This document shows, in pieces, positions 34,056 to 42,699 of a DNA stretch of 64,000 nucleotides (positions are counted from its first letter, which is position 1; every line of letters starts with the position of its first letter). The DNA is from an uncultured Acidobacteriota bacterium (lineage in GTDB: Bacteria > Acidobacteriota > Terriglobia > Terriglobales > Acidobacteriaceae), in assembly GCA_903851035.1 (NCBI GenBank), contig CAINND010000118.1, forward strand, positions 28,880 to 92,879. The letters run 5' to 3'. The notes beneath the pieces were generated by a model. It did no database searches. It saw only the letters and a list, made by a program, of their open reading frames with translations, and was not told where the DNA came from. A program made the position numbers and the translations under genes.

Positions 34056-34115
34056 CATTCGAAAGGGCTTAGCTCCGGCTAAGCCCTTTGATTTTTGACC
34101 ATCCCGTACCGTTCT
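34014..34115 (+). repeat. Left attachment-site repeat (attL)
   Basis: This copy comprises the tRNA-Val sequence from within the anticodon loop, the CCA end, the terminator hairpin and CCATCCCGTACCGTTCT. It matches 37436-37537 over 102 positions with a single difference (A at 34098 against G at 37520). It is followed by an extra copy of CGTACCGTTCT, a tandem 11-mer not found at the right end, which could be an integrase arm-binding site. Confidence 0.9.
34062..34096 (+). terminator. Rho-independent terminator of tRNA-Val
   Basis: A perfect 12-base-pair stem (AAAGGGCTTAGC / GCTAAGCCCTTT) with loop TCCG is followed by GATTTTT. It begins seven bases after the CCA of the tRNA. It is inside the repeat and is thus also present at 37484-37518. 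Confidence 0.88.
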
Positions 34116-34287
34116 GCGTACCGTTCTAGCTCTGTGAAGCTAGCGGCATAAAACGAGCCACGGCTGATTTAGCCGCACCATTCAACTGAGGGGCTCCAAA
34201 ACCCCAGACGCGACGATATTAACCGGCAATGCCCTCAGGCCCCCACTCTACTTGTCGATAGGTGTGATGTCTCGCGCATAGGAAGCG

Positions 34288-35268
34288 TTATCCTTGATCT
34301 GGCATGTAGCCCATGATTACTTGTTTCATTTTTAGTGGGCCTCGGCTGTAGTAATGCCATACTGACGCAAACCTGGGGTGAAATGTATTGCTGACCAGAT
34401 ATGTCACAAGATTTGCATCTCTTGTCGAACATTCGAGATGTTTATCCAACAACCCTGTCAACTGTGAGCGGTATGAATGAAAAAATAGCGAATAGTTCAG
34501 TACTTGCGGAATGACTTCGAGTTTAGGATCATCGAATTTCAGTTCAATCACAGCTACATCACCATCTCTATTTATTGTCACGAGATCAATAAATTCTGTG
34601 GGTAATATTCTGGCATGTTCCTTGATTTCATCGCAGAATGCTCCGGTCGGGAACTCCCGCTCAACCTTGTACCCTTTGCAGTGATTGCCAGTTTTGAATT
34701 TCCCTATTCGTACAAAGTCATCTCCGAATAGAGCCAACCGTGCATTGGTCCTCCTGATAACAGTGTCGGGTGAATTAAAAAGCCCCTTGCCATAAAGGTA
34801 AGCTTGGAAGTCTTTCTCTAGACGCCCGGGTTTGTCATTATCACCGTGCTGATTAATGACGTCGCGAATTTTCTCGCGATCCGGCCTCTTAGCCAGGTCG
34901 TCCATGCTGTAAAGCGCATCAGCCAACTTATTTCTAAGCAGTGTTACATGAAGGTTGTTAGCACTTGCCAGATATGAGACCCGCCGTTTTAATGCTTCGT
35001 ACTGAAGCTGGGCCTTCGGTGTGCTCGGAACCTTGATGTCGAAAATAAGTTGCATAGGTTTCCCCGTGCATTGTTTCACTTCATCGAAGAAAGCAAGTCC
35101 CCAAGGGTCAATTCTCTTAAAGACATCTTCTTTTGTCGTGCCAGGATTGCTTATCTTCACAGTGACGACTGCAGGACCATCAGTTGCCTCATAAGTCAAG
35201 TTCTTAGGCCAACCTCCGCCTTTGCCACGTTCCCCGCCAACTCGCTGATTGAGTGCTTCGATTGTCAT
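34288..35268 (-). CDS. PD-(D/E)XK nuclease-like protein (island cargo)
   Basis: The 326-residue protein carries a nuclease core in its C-terminal half: Glu151 in a helix (RLEKDFQAYLYGKGLF), Asp228 (TEFIDLVTINRDGD), the E-x-K motif at 242-244 (VAVIELKF), and Gln255/Tyr259 (PQVLNY, a Q-x-x-x-Y motif). This order fits the RecB/NucS-like branch. The N-terminal ~140 residues are not recognised. The ATG at 35268 has an AGAGG ribosome site. It is divergent from the MBL gene across a 205-bp shared control region. A DNA-degrading defence effector or repair role is inferred; the family could also be read as Shedu-like (DUF4263). Confidence 0.75.
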   Translation of the reverse strand: MTIEALNQRVGGERGKGGGWPKNLTYEATDGPAVVTVKISNPGTTKEDVFKRIDPWGLAFFDEVKQCTGKPMQLIFDIKVPSTPKAQLQYEALKRRVSYLASANNLHVTLLRNKLADALYSMDDLAKRPDREKIRDVINQHGDNDKPGRLEKDFQAYLYGKGLFNSPDTVIRRTNARLALFGDDFVRIGKFKTGNHCKGYKVEREFPTGAFCDEIKEHARILPTEFIDLVTINRDGDVAVIELKFDDPKLEVIPQVLNYSLFFHSYRSQLTGLLDKHLECSTRDANLVTYLVSNTFHPRFASVWHYYSRGPLKMKQVIMGYMPDQG

Positions 35269-35361
35269 TTCTCAATCCTCTCACACAGTACGGGCAATCG
35301 TCGGCCTTCTAAATGCCATTGTCAGCTGAGTCGCAAGGTCGTATTATCCCCCAAATCGCCG

Positions 35362-35386
35362 ATTCTCTCGATCACGAGGTGAGAAT
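35362..35386. promoter_or_regulatory. Inverted repeat in the divergent intergenic region
   Basis: ATTCTC-N13-GAGAAT encloses TCG-ATCA-CGA, making a nearly symmetric site of 25 bases in the 205-bp gap between the nuclease-like and MBL genes. It could be an operator for shared control of both transcripts, though no regulator gene is in the island. The rest of this gap is AT-rich, as expected for promoters. Confidence 0.35.
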
Positions 35387-35473
35387 TCCCAGACCGGGAC
35401 TTCCTGTTCAAGTTTATTTTTCGATTTCCACAGAAAGTGTCAATTTCTGGCTCTGAAATTTGAATATACAAGG

Positions 35474-36769
35474 ATGAACTCTCAAATAGACTCTGTAACC
35501 CTGACTATCCACCGGGCGGCAAATGAAATCGGCGGCAATTGTATCGAGATTGCCGCCAATGGTGAGCGAATATTGCTCGACGCTGGCCGTCCGCTATATG
35601 CGCCTGAGGATGATACCTGCAGTTTCATTCCAAGAACTCTAAATACTGAACTACCAGTGGCCGGGGTTCTGCTGTCACATGCCCATCAAGATCACTACGG
35701 GATACTCAATGAATTGCCTGCAAGCTGGCCAGTCTATTGCGGCAAGGCTACAGAGTCGCTAATCCGGCTCACGTCCGGCATCTTCGAGAAAACCCTACCG
35801 CAGCAGTTCAGGAACTGGGAAAGTGACTCTCCCTTTGAGCTGGGGCCCTTCCGAATCACCCCTTTTCTCACCGATCATTCCGCATTCGATGCATACATGT
35901 TGCTGATCGAGGTGTATGGATGCGGGATTCTTTACTCGGGAGACTTCCGGATGCATGGCCGGAAGTCCGTGCTGGTCAAGCGGCTGATGGACTCGTTGCC
36001 ACCGTATGTTGATGCGCTGATCATGGAGGGGACCAATTTAGGGAGCAACAAGTCATGCTGTAGTGAGGAGGAACTGGAAGAGCGATTCATCGACTTGTTC
36101 AAGAGCACGTCCGGGCGGGTATTCGTTTCTTGGTCGGCTCAGAACATAGATCGCACGGTCACACTTTTCAAGGCTTGTGCAAATCGAGCGGCTGGCAGAA
36201 CGCTAGTGGTCGATCTCTACACCGCCGAGGTCATGGAAATGCTGGCTGATTTCGGAAGGCTTCCGCGTCCTAGCTGGGGGCACGTCAAGGTAGTCGTCAC
36301 CAAAGCATTTGCCAGGATGTACGAAAAAACAGGCCGGGGAGATTTCTTGCAGCGAATGATCCCGCATGGCATATCGGCCAGAGCCCTGGCTGAAAATCCC
36401 TCCAAATGGGTAGTGATGACACGTAAGTCTCTGCTTTGGGACTTTGAACACTGCGGTGTGATACCGAGTCCGTCCGACGTATGGTCGTGGTCAATGTGGG
36501 GTGGCTATCTAAAAGAAGGTGACGGGCTGGTGCTGAAGGACTGGTTTGAGTCTCGCGGCTGCCCGGCGTGCCACATACACACCAGCGGCCATGCTTCCCC
36601 TTCTGCCCTGAAGGAGTTTGCGTCCTCTATCCAACCCAAGGTGTTGATTCCGGTGCATGGTGTGGATTGGGATAATGAACCGGAGGGCTTCGCTAACATC
36701 TTGAGGCTAGCAGACGGAGAACCCTGTGAGTTGCGGCAGCACATTGCGGCCAGAGGTGGGGTGGCCTAG
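35474..36769 (+). CDS. RNase J-like MBL/beta-CASP hydrolase (island cargo)
   Basis: The 431-residue protein is a metallo-beta-lactamase-fold hydrolase with the metal motifs H69-A-H71-Q-D73-H74, His135 (LTDHSAFD) and Asp157 (LYSGDFR). The C-terminal part has the RNase J beta-CASP motifs HTSGHAS (369-375) and IPVHG (392-396, His395). RNase J enzymes are 5'-3' exo/endoribonucleases; this one is shorter than 550 residues, because the C-terminal dimerisation domain is absent. An AAGG abuts the start ATG, so the ribosome site is unusual. It is joined to the zinc-ribbon gene with a two-base gap. RNA or nucleotide cleavage is inferred from the motifs. Confidence 0.85.
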   Translation: MNSQIDSVTLTIHRAANEIGGNCIEIAANGERILLDAGRPLYAPEDDTCSFIPRTLNTELPVAGVLLSHAHQDHYGILNELPASWPVYCGKATESLIRLTSGIFEKTLPQQFRNWESDSPFELGPFRITPFLTDHSAFDAYMLLIEVYGCGILYSGDFRMHGRKSVLVKRLMDSLPPYVDALIMEGTNLGSNKSCCSEEELEERFIDLFKSTSGRVFVSWSAQNIDRTVTLFKACANRAAGRTLVVDLYTAEVMEMLADFGRLPRPSWGHVKVVVTKAFARMYEKTGRGDFLQRMIPHGISARALAENPSKWVVMTRKSLLWDFEHCGVIPSPSDVWSWSMWGGYLKEGDGLVLKDWFESRGCPACHIHTSGHASPSALKEFASSIQPKVLIPVHGVDWDNEPEGFANILRLADGEPCELRQHIAARGGVA

Positions 36770-36771
36770 TC

Positions 36772-37044
36772 ATGGCTGAATATAGAAAACTAGTGCTAGA
36801 GAAGATCTGTCCAACATGCGAGGTTGGAAACCTGCCAACACTCCCGTTCTGCGTCGAATGCGGTGACAGCCTTGCCTATATCATCCCAACCGAACGCATC
36901 GTAGCCATGATTTGGCCGGGCCAGACTGATGTCGATACAGAGGTGAAGATAATCTGTCCGGATTGCAAGGCGAAAATTGGGGAGGGTGTATTTCGCTGCC
37001 CAAACTGTGATTGCGTTTTGGTTGATGGAGAAGATGATTTTTAG
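36772..37044 (+). CDS. Double zinc-ribbon protein (island cargo)
   Basis: The 90-residue protein has two zinc-ribbon units: Cys13/Cys16 with Cys27/Cys30 (CPTC ... CVEC), and Cys62/Cys65 with Cys76/Cys79 (CPDC ... CPNC). An acidic tail (DGEDDF) follows. It starts two bases after the MBL gene stop, so the two are almost certainly co-translated. Such small zinc ribbons usually bind nucleic acid or act as partner subunits; here it may target or sense substrate for the MBL enzyme. No homologue comes to mind. Confidence 0.72.
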   Translation: MAEYRKLVLEKICPTCEVGNLPTLPFCVECGDSLAYIIPTERIVAMIWPGQTDVDTEVKIICPDCKAKIGEGVFRCPNCDCVLVDGEDDF

Positions 37045-37435
37045 CAGGAATTCTCCTAGACGATGAAGTCGAAGCCTGAAGAGACAGGTCGGTTAAAGAA
37101 TGAAAGCAAACCTATTGTGAAACCATAGGGCATTCAGTTAGGCACAAGCTGTACCTTGGGGCGATTTTCTACATTCACTGGGCGGGCCCGACACATGAAT
37201 GGCTACTGGGGTGGTGCAAAAGTGTCTGGGAGGACATTTTGGACACCGCACACTTTGGGGGCTGCTCGCATTCGCTGGCGGATGCTAAGAGTCGGATGCT
37301 GCTTTGCGGGCCCTGTGTGCACTAGAGTCATTCCGCACCAATTCCGCTTTTGATTGGGACTATGACGGGTAATTGCTAACTATGACAGCCCTGGACAGTC
37401 TCTATGTTATTGAAATGCCAATTAGTTAGCTATTT
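37045..37435. other. Island right end, no convincing gene
   Basis: This 391-base stretch between the zinc-ribbon gene and the right repeat has no frame with a good start. One stop-to-stop frame of about 66 codons (about 37116-37325) encodes a protein-like stretch rich in Trp, His and Cys (including YIHWAGPTHEWLLGW) but has no usual start codon, so it may be the remnant of a lost island gene. I see no recombinase motif in it. Confidence 0.4.
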
Positions 37436-37537
37436 ACACGGTAGAGGTCAGGAGTTCGAGTCTCCTCGTGCCTACCACATTCGAAAGGGCTTAGCTCCGG
37501 CTAAGCCCTTTGATTTTTGGCCATCCCGTACCGTTCT
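37436..37537 (+). repeat. Right attachment-site repeat (attR)
   Basis: This is the second copy of the 102-base tRNA-derived repeat. It starts with the 3' half of the tRNA-Val anticodon arm, runs through the T-arm, the CCA and the terminator (37484-37518), and cannot form a tRNA. It marks the island's right end. Confidence 0.9.
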
Positions 37538-37651
37538 AGCTCTGAGAGGACGTCGGTGTGGTGTGCATACGGAGTCCCTAAGTCTACCGCCTGGCGAAGG
37601 TCCTGATCCTCACAATCAAGCATGTTCAGTTTATGTGGTTGCACTACAGGT

Positions 37652-38230
37652 TTAGTTGGATTCCGAATATTTCTTGGAACAGCTGGGGCACATCCCGAGA
37701 GAGAGTTCAGCCCCGGCATCCTCATGAAGATACTTTTCTACTTCTGTCCAGCCTTGCTGTTCGTTCCGGATACACTTGCACTTCATGCAAATATGAAGTG
37801 GGCTCTTCAGGGAGAAGAATTCAGTAATGTCCTCGATCATCAGCAGGGCCAGTTTCTCATCTTCGCCCGGCAGCGGACTCACAGTCACTAGGACTTGAAA
37901 CTCGCTTATCGTCAGTCCTGCAGTGAGCTGTAGATTTACCTTGTGACGGCGGACTGCCTGCCATTTCAAGCAGCTCACCACGGAAGTACGGATGGCGCAG
38001 ATACGGCAAGCTTCGCCTCTGCCACAGCCCTCGAATGAATCAATTGCGTGCAGACAGTTCAGTACTTCTCCTGCGCGGATTCTAAAAACCAAATTAAGGT
38101 CTTGGCCGCACAACTGAATGGCGGCATCGTTCAGATCTAATATCTGCACGTCGCCGTTAACCACGAACGCTGGAACCGGAATCGCGTTGAATGTCGTCCT
38201 GTCAAGTGGATGGTTCGGCGTTGCTTGCAT
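37652..38230 (-). CDS. PAS-domain protein with C-terminal cysteine module
   Basis: The 192-residue cytoplasmic protein has a PAS-like domain (about 10-135: PAFVVNGDVQILDLNDAAIQLCG ... LALLMIEDITE), with an internal cysteine cluster (GCGRGEACRIC, about 68-78). The tail at about 146-187 (ICMKCKCIRNEQQGWTEVEKYL ... GMCPSCSKKY) has two C-x-x-C pairs of a kind often attached to PAS sensors. No output domain exists, so it may be an adaptor or redox/metal sensor. It lies just outside the island's right repeat. Confidence 0.72.
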   Translation of the reverse strand: MQATPNHPLDRTTFNAIPVPAFVVNGDVQILDLNDAAIQLCGQDLNLVFRIRAGEVLNCLHAIDSFEGCGRGEACRICAIRTSVVSCLKWQAVRRHKVNLQLTAGLTISEFQVLVTVSPLPGEDEKLALLMIEDITEFFSLKSPLHICMKCKCIRNEQQGWTEVEKYLHEDAGAELSLGMCPSCSKKYSESN

Positions 38231-38694
38231 GCTAAACCCTCATTATCGGGCGAACAATACCATGACTACGTCCCGTTAAACAGTGATTTGAGATCAATTC
38301 GCACTTGATCAGTGGATTACCCGGCGAAAATTTATCAGTGCGAATTAACAGGGATACCGATAGGAGAGAAACCTGTACATTCGTTCGTGTTTAGCCTGGG
38401 AAGAAATGAAATAGTATGGCGGCGCCATGACTGCTAATCGGCCGTGTGCATATCTATAAGGTTCCACACAGAGTCGAAAAGGGCAACGGCAAGGGTCTTG
38501 TTTGCTGGATCGCAGGCAGGCTGCTTCTTGAGTGGTCAATGGACCAGGCCGTTAGACTTAGAAAACCGCAGCCGTCTATGGTTGCGTTATTTACTCCACT
38601 CTTGACGAGTGTAAGGGTAGAATGAACCCCCAAAAAGTCAGCAGTATCGCAATGGGTTTGCTTGAATCAGAGAACTGGCCATGAGGGGCTGGTC
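38231..38694. other. Intergenic region without a supported gene
   Basis: These 464 bases between the divergent PAS gene and the DUF4105-like gene contain only short frames without ribosome sites. The sequence TTCGCAC recurs as an inverted pair around 38300-38345 (AATTCGCAC and GTGCGAATT), which may be a regulatory site. I see no RNA gene. Confidence 0.4.
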
Positions 38695-39753
38695 ATGAGG
38701 ATTCGTGGCTTACATAAAGCAGCGTTGATTGCGCTGTGTTTGGCGTTTCCTTTCATCTGCACGATTCCCAGCCGTGCGCATGTCGTCTTGTTGCTGGAAG
38801 AGCCCTACGGCTTCTTTGGCAAGGTCATACCGGTTGGCCACACAGCAATCTATCTGGAAAAGGTCTGCGCCGAAACTCCTCTCAAACTGCGCCGCTGCAT
38901 ACCCGGCGAATGGGGCACGGTGCTCACGCGCAACAATGGAATGGGTGGGTACGGCTGGGTGGCCATTCCGTTGATCCCTTATCTGTACTCGGTTGAAAAT
39001 CTTTCTGAAGTGCCGGCCAAAGCCGATCGCCCTACCATTTGGAGGCTGCGCCGCCGCTACCATGAAGCACACCTGAAGCATGCATTGGGCGGAAAAATCG
39101 ATGTGGGCAATCTTTTCCACGGCGGCTGGGGACTGCTGATCGGCATGGCATATGAGCGGCGCATGTACGCCTTCAGCTTTGAGACCACGCGTGAACAGGA
39201 CGATGCTTTGATCGCGAAGATGAATGCCCGTCAGAACCATTCGCGCTTTGATTTTCTCTACAATAATTGTTCTGACATGGCTCGAAACGTGTTGAACAAC
39301 TATTTCCCAAACGCATTTCCCCGTAACTATTATTTTGATGCCGGAATCACAACCCCCAAGTCTGTGGCGCGCAGGCTTGTGCGGGTGGCGCGTCGGCATT
39401 CGGAGATGCAGCTCTCGGTGCTGCAGATTCCGCAGATTCCCGGCTACCGCCGCAACAGCCGCCGCAGCAGGGGCGCCCTGGAGGCCCTGGTGACCACTCC
39501 CGCCGTTGTTCCCATCGCGATCGTCAGTCCGATTGCGGCAGGCGGGCTGTTTGCCGACTACGTTCTGCGCGGCGGCTTTCGTCTGATTCCCAGGAATCTG
39601 CCGGAAGTGCACCCAGACAACCTGGCAGCGCTGACTCCACTGCCGGCTCCTCCCCGGATTTCCGCCAGCGATGAAACTACATCGACAGCCATCGAGATCA
39701 GCAAGCCGCTGGAAGAAGTTGCTTCTGCGGAGCCTCATCGCGACATGCCCTAG
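38695..39753 (+). CDS. Secreted DUF4105/papain-like protein
   Basis: The ATG at 38695 has a GAGGGG site; an earlier TTG at 38662 has none. The 352-residue protein starts with a signal peptide (about 1-29, ending SRAHVV). The segment VGHTAIYLEKVC (about 48-59) and FDFLYNNCSDMARNVLN (about 186-202) match the two halves of DUF4105/NlpC-like papain folds, where the Cys of NNCSD and a His of GHTA form a catalytic-like pair. The C-terminal ~120 residues are Pro-rich with one hydrophobic stretch. Function is unknown; an envelope-linked hydrolase or acyltransferase is possible. Confidence 0.68.
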   Translation: MRIRGLHKAALIALCLAFPFICTIPSRAHVVLLLEEPYGFFGKVIPVGHTAIYLEKVCAETPLKLRRCIPGEWGTVLTRNNGMGGYGWVAIPLIPYLYSVENLSEVPAKADRPTIWRLRRRYHEAHLKHALGGKIDVGNLFHGGWGLLIGMAYERRMYAFSFETTREQDDALIAKMNARQNHSRFDFLYNNCSDMARNVLNNYFPNAFPRNYYFDAGITTPKSVARRLVRVARRHSEMQLSVLQIPQIPGYRRNSRRSRGALEALVTTPAVVPIAIVSPIAAGGLFADYVLRGGFRLIPRNLPEVHPDNLAALTPLPAPPRISASDETTSTAIEISKPLEEVASAEPHRDMP

Positions 39754-39944
39754 CAGCCATAGTGCATACGGCCACGTTCCTATGCCAATCTGCTTGGCCG
39801 CCGCATCATATGCATCGCAGGCCTACACATGGTTCAGCGCTGCCAGTGCTTATCCAGATTTCTGGTTGGCGTACCCGTGGCATGGTTGCGCTGAAATTTG
39901 ATTGCATGGAGCGGTTTTGTCAGCGATATTCGGCGAGGCTGGCA

Positions 39945-42448
39945 TTAACTCGTGCCAGGAGTATTGCCGTCCAGTACCTCTCGCACCCTGGCGGCCATGG
40001 ATGTCGGTGTGAACGGTTTTTGCAGGAGTGAGAAATCCGGCTCCAGCACTCCAATCTGGCTGATGGCAAAAGATGCGTAGCCGGACATGTACAGCACTTT
40101 GACATTCGGGCATCTGGCTAATACCTGGGCCGCAATCTCTCGCCCGCCCTTCACCGGCATCACCACATCGGTCAACAACAGGTCCAGCTTGCAATCGACG
40201 CTCCGGCAGGCGGCGTCCACTTCATCGGGTGTGGAAGCGGTCAGCACGCGATAACCGCGCGCCGTCAGGATGGCTTCTGTCAGTTCGCGCAGCACCTGGT
40301 CGTCTTCCACGACAAGAATCGTCTCGCTACCCCGATGTTCCTTCCGGCTCAATGGTTCCTGCCCGGGCGTTGGCGGTTGCTGATCCACGCGTGGCAGCAG
40401 GAGCTTGAATGTGGCGCCGCATCCCGGTTCGCTGTATGCCCATATGTGCCCGCCGCTCTGCCGGACGATTCCGTACACGGTTGAAAGTCCGAGGCCCGTG
40501 CCCTGGCCAACCGCCTTCGTGGTGAAGAACGGCTCGAAAATGTGCGCCAGCGTTTCTTCGTCCATGCCAGTTCCGGTATCGCTGATGGTGAGTTGAACGT
40601 AACGGCCGGGCGGTATCTCGTGGTTTGTATCTACATATCTCTCGGTCAGATCAAGGTTCGCGGTTTCCAGCGTCAGGATGCCGCCATTGGGCATGGCGTC
40701 GCGGGCATTGAGCACAAGATTCATCACCACCTGCTCCAATTGTCCGGTGTCAGCCTGCACGCTGCCCAGATCATCGGCCGTTACGGTGCGAACGGTGATA
40801 TCTTCGCCAATCAGCCGCCGCAGCATCTCCTGCAGGCTGGTCAATACCGCATTCAGGTTTACGGCCTGCTGATACATCACCTGCTGACGGCTGAAGGCGA
40901 GCAACGACGGGTCATGCTGGCCGCGCGGGTGCCGGCGCCCTTGATCTGCTCGGCATAGCTCACCACTTGAGCATCCGGCAGATCGGTCAACATATCGCTG
41001 TAAGAAATGATGATGGTCAAAAGGTTGTTGAAGTCATGGGCCACGCCTCCCGCCAGTCGTCCGATGGCTTCCATCTTCTGCGCCTGCCGCAGTTGCATCT
41101 CCAGATAGTGCCGCTCCGTGACATCGAGCATCGTTCCCTCGATGACCTTGTTGCCGTCCTCGTCCTCAACGATTGAGGCTTCTCGCACCACCCACAGCGG
41201 CTTCCCATCCTTGCGAATAAACTCAAACTCAAAGCGTTCGCCTTGGGGATGATCGATCAGTTGTTCCACGCGCACGGCATGCTCCTGCGCGCCGCCGCGG
41301 TACAACTGTTCCATCGGCAGCTTCAACAGCTCATTCCGCGGGTAGCCGAGCATCCGGGCAAACGCCGTGTTGAAGTCAATCAGTGTTCCATCCATGGTGC
41401 TGCGATAGACGGCGGCCACGTTGCGCTCAAACAGCGATTGATAGCGCGCGGACGATTGCGCCAGCTCGCGGATTACCTCGTTCTGGCGGCCCTGCATCAG
41501 CGCCAGCCGCAACGTGTACAACACCAGCGAGACCAGCATGGTGGCCAATCCCAAAAAGACCTGCCATTGCGTAATCGTCTTGAACTTAATAAACAGCGCG
41601 ATGGGAAAAATAACGGAGGGTGCATACACCAGCACAAGGGATGAGATGCGGTGACGCTTCCTGGACGGACGAACCGGCTCGTCAACCGCATTCCACTGCG
41701 TCGCAATCACCACCATCAGCGTTGCCGGCAGCGACCATCCCAGGGTCAGCCAGAGCGGATTTATGATTTCGGATGCAAACAGGGCCGGGTGGTTCGCCAT
41801 CCATGAGCCCAGCATGAAGAGTGACATCACAACCGCCATGGGGCCATATAGGCGGCGGGCAGAGCTGGACTGCGTGAATATCGCGCGGCCGGCCAGTCCT
41901 GCCGCCAGCATGACGTTGCGCAGATGCAGCAGCGCCAGGCCAAGTGTCGCCGTCGCCGCGGTGCCATACAGTGACTCAGGTATGAGAACGAAAAATGCAT
42001 ACACTGCAACCACCAGCAGCAGCAGTTGCAACGCGTCCAGCAACAGTTCCATCCGGATTGGCTCGTCATCGCGGTAGTCAACCACGAAGATGGCAACCAG
42101 CATGGGCACAAACGCCACAAAGGAGACGAGGTGCGCCAGCGCATCAACCCCAGGGCCGTGTTGCGCCATGGAAATCAGGTGCAGCGAAAAGGCCAAAGAC
42201 CACAGCGTAAAGCTGCATCCGCTCAGATACCAGAATGCGCGCGCCAGGTTGCGGGAGCGTGCCGCCGCATGAAAACCGCTGAAGGCTGCAATCGCCCCCA
42301 GCGCCCAAATCAGGCTGTCAGAAAGAATCTCCCCGGCAGCACTCTCTTTCATGCTGACAATCGTCAGCACGTGGGCCATGAATAACAAAAGTGCTGTAAA
42401 CAGCACCTTCGTTGGCCGTAACCGGAGAGCTGGATTTTCAGCTCGCAT
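39945..42448 (-). pseudogene. Membrane PAS hybrid histidine kinase, frameshifted
   Basis: The N-terminal frame (from the ATG at 42448) has about nine or ten membrane helices (MASE-like, to about residue 330), a PAS domain (about 340-460) and the HisKA H-box (RLAGGVAHDFNNLL). It breaks after TRAASMTRRC near 40905. The correct continuation, one frame away, encodes LAFSRQQVMYQQ, the ATPase domain (NLVLNARDAMPNGG; SDTGTGM; GQGTGLGLSTVYGI) and a C-terminal receiver (LLTDVVMPVKGG). A single missing base at about 40902-40907 (CGTCGTTGC where CGTC-GTTGC needs one more) would restore an 834-residue kinase. It may be a real mutation or a sequence error. Confidence 0.85.
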
Positions 42449-42699
42449 TGGCCTGAATTTTAGCGCCAACGAGCACTTTTGCAAGACCAAATGCCCTTCC
42501 GTGAATGAAAGTTAAATTATTCATTTACTTCATGGCCTACCATGCATAATAGTGAGCGTTTTAGCTGTTATTCCGGCACTATTTCCCCCACGATGGATTT
42601 TCTATAAATTTGTTTATCGTCCCCGTATCCAGCGTCTGCCTTGCCAGGCGGCTTTCCGTCGCGCCCGGCTGTCAGCCTCGTGTAACATCAAAAATCAAG
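42449..42699. promoter_or_regulatory. Divergent promoter region of kinase and peptidase genes
   Basis: The 251 bases separate the leftward hybrid kinase from the rightward M20 peptidase. The centre (about 42510-42560) is AT-rich with CATAAT at about 42545-42550 as a possible -10 for the peptidase; the -35 partner is weak. No operator can be named. Confidence 0.35.

Larger units (their letters stand above)
34014..37537. mobile_element. Small tRNA-integrated island with three cargo genes
   Basis: The element lies between a 102-nt direct repeat that begins inside the anticodon loop of tRNA-Val and includes its terminator. The left copy keeps the tRNA whole. Between the copies are one leftward gene (nuclease-like) and two rightward genes (MBL/beta-CASP hydrolase and zinc-ribbon protein). 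No integrase, replication or transfer gene is present. The interior appears to be less GC-rich than the flanks. The repeat structure is that produced by a tyrosine recombinase using a tRNA gene. The island therefore either lost its integrase or is mobilised in trans. Confidence 0.85.

Noticed and set aside
37156..37353. 65-codon frame at the island's right end
   Set aside because: The translation has no recognisable motif and no ribosome site; an overlapping frame looks more protein-like but lacks a start codon, so neither is annotated as a gene.
38710..39738. Open frame of 342 codons opposite the DUF4105-like gene
   Set aside because: No recognisable domain, Arg/Gln/His-rich, and the plus-strand gene has a signal peptide, a ribosome site and conserved motifs.
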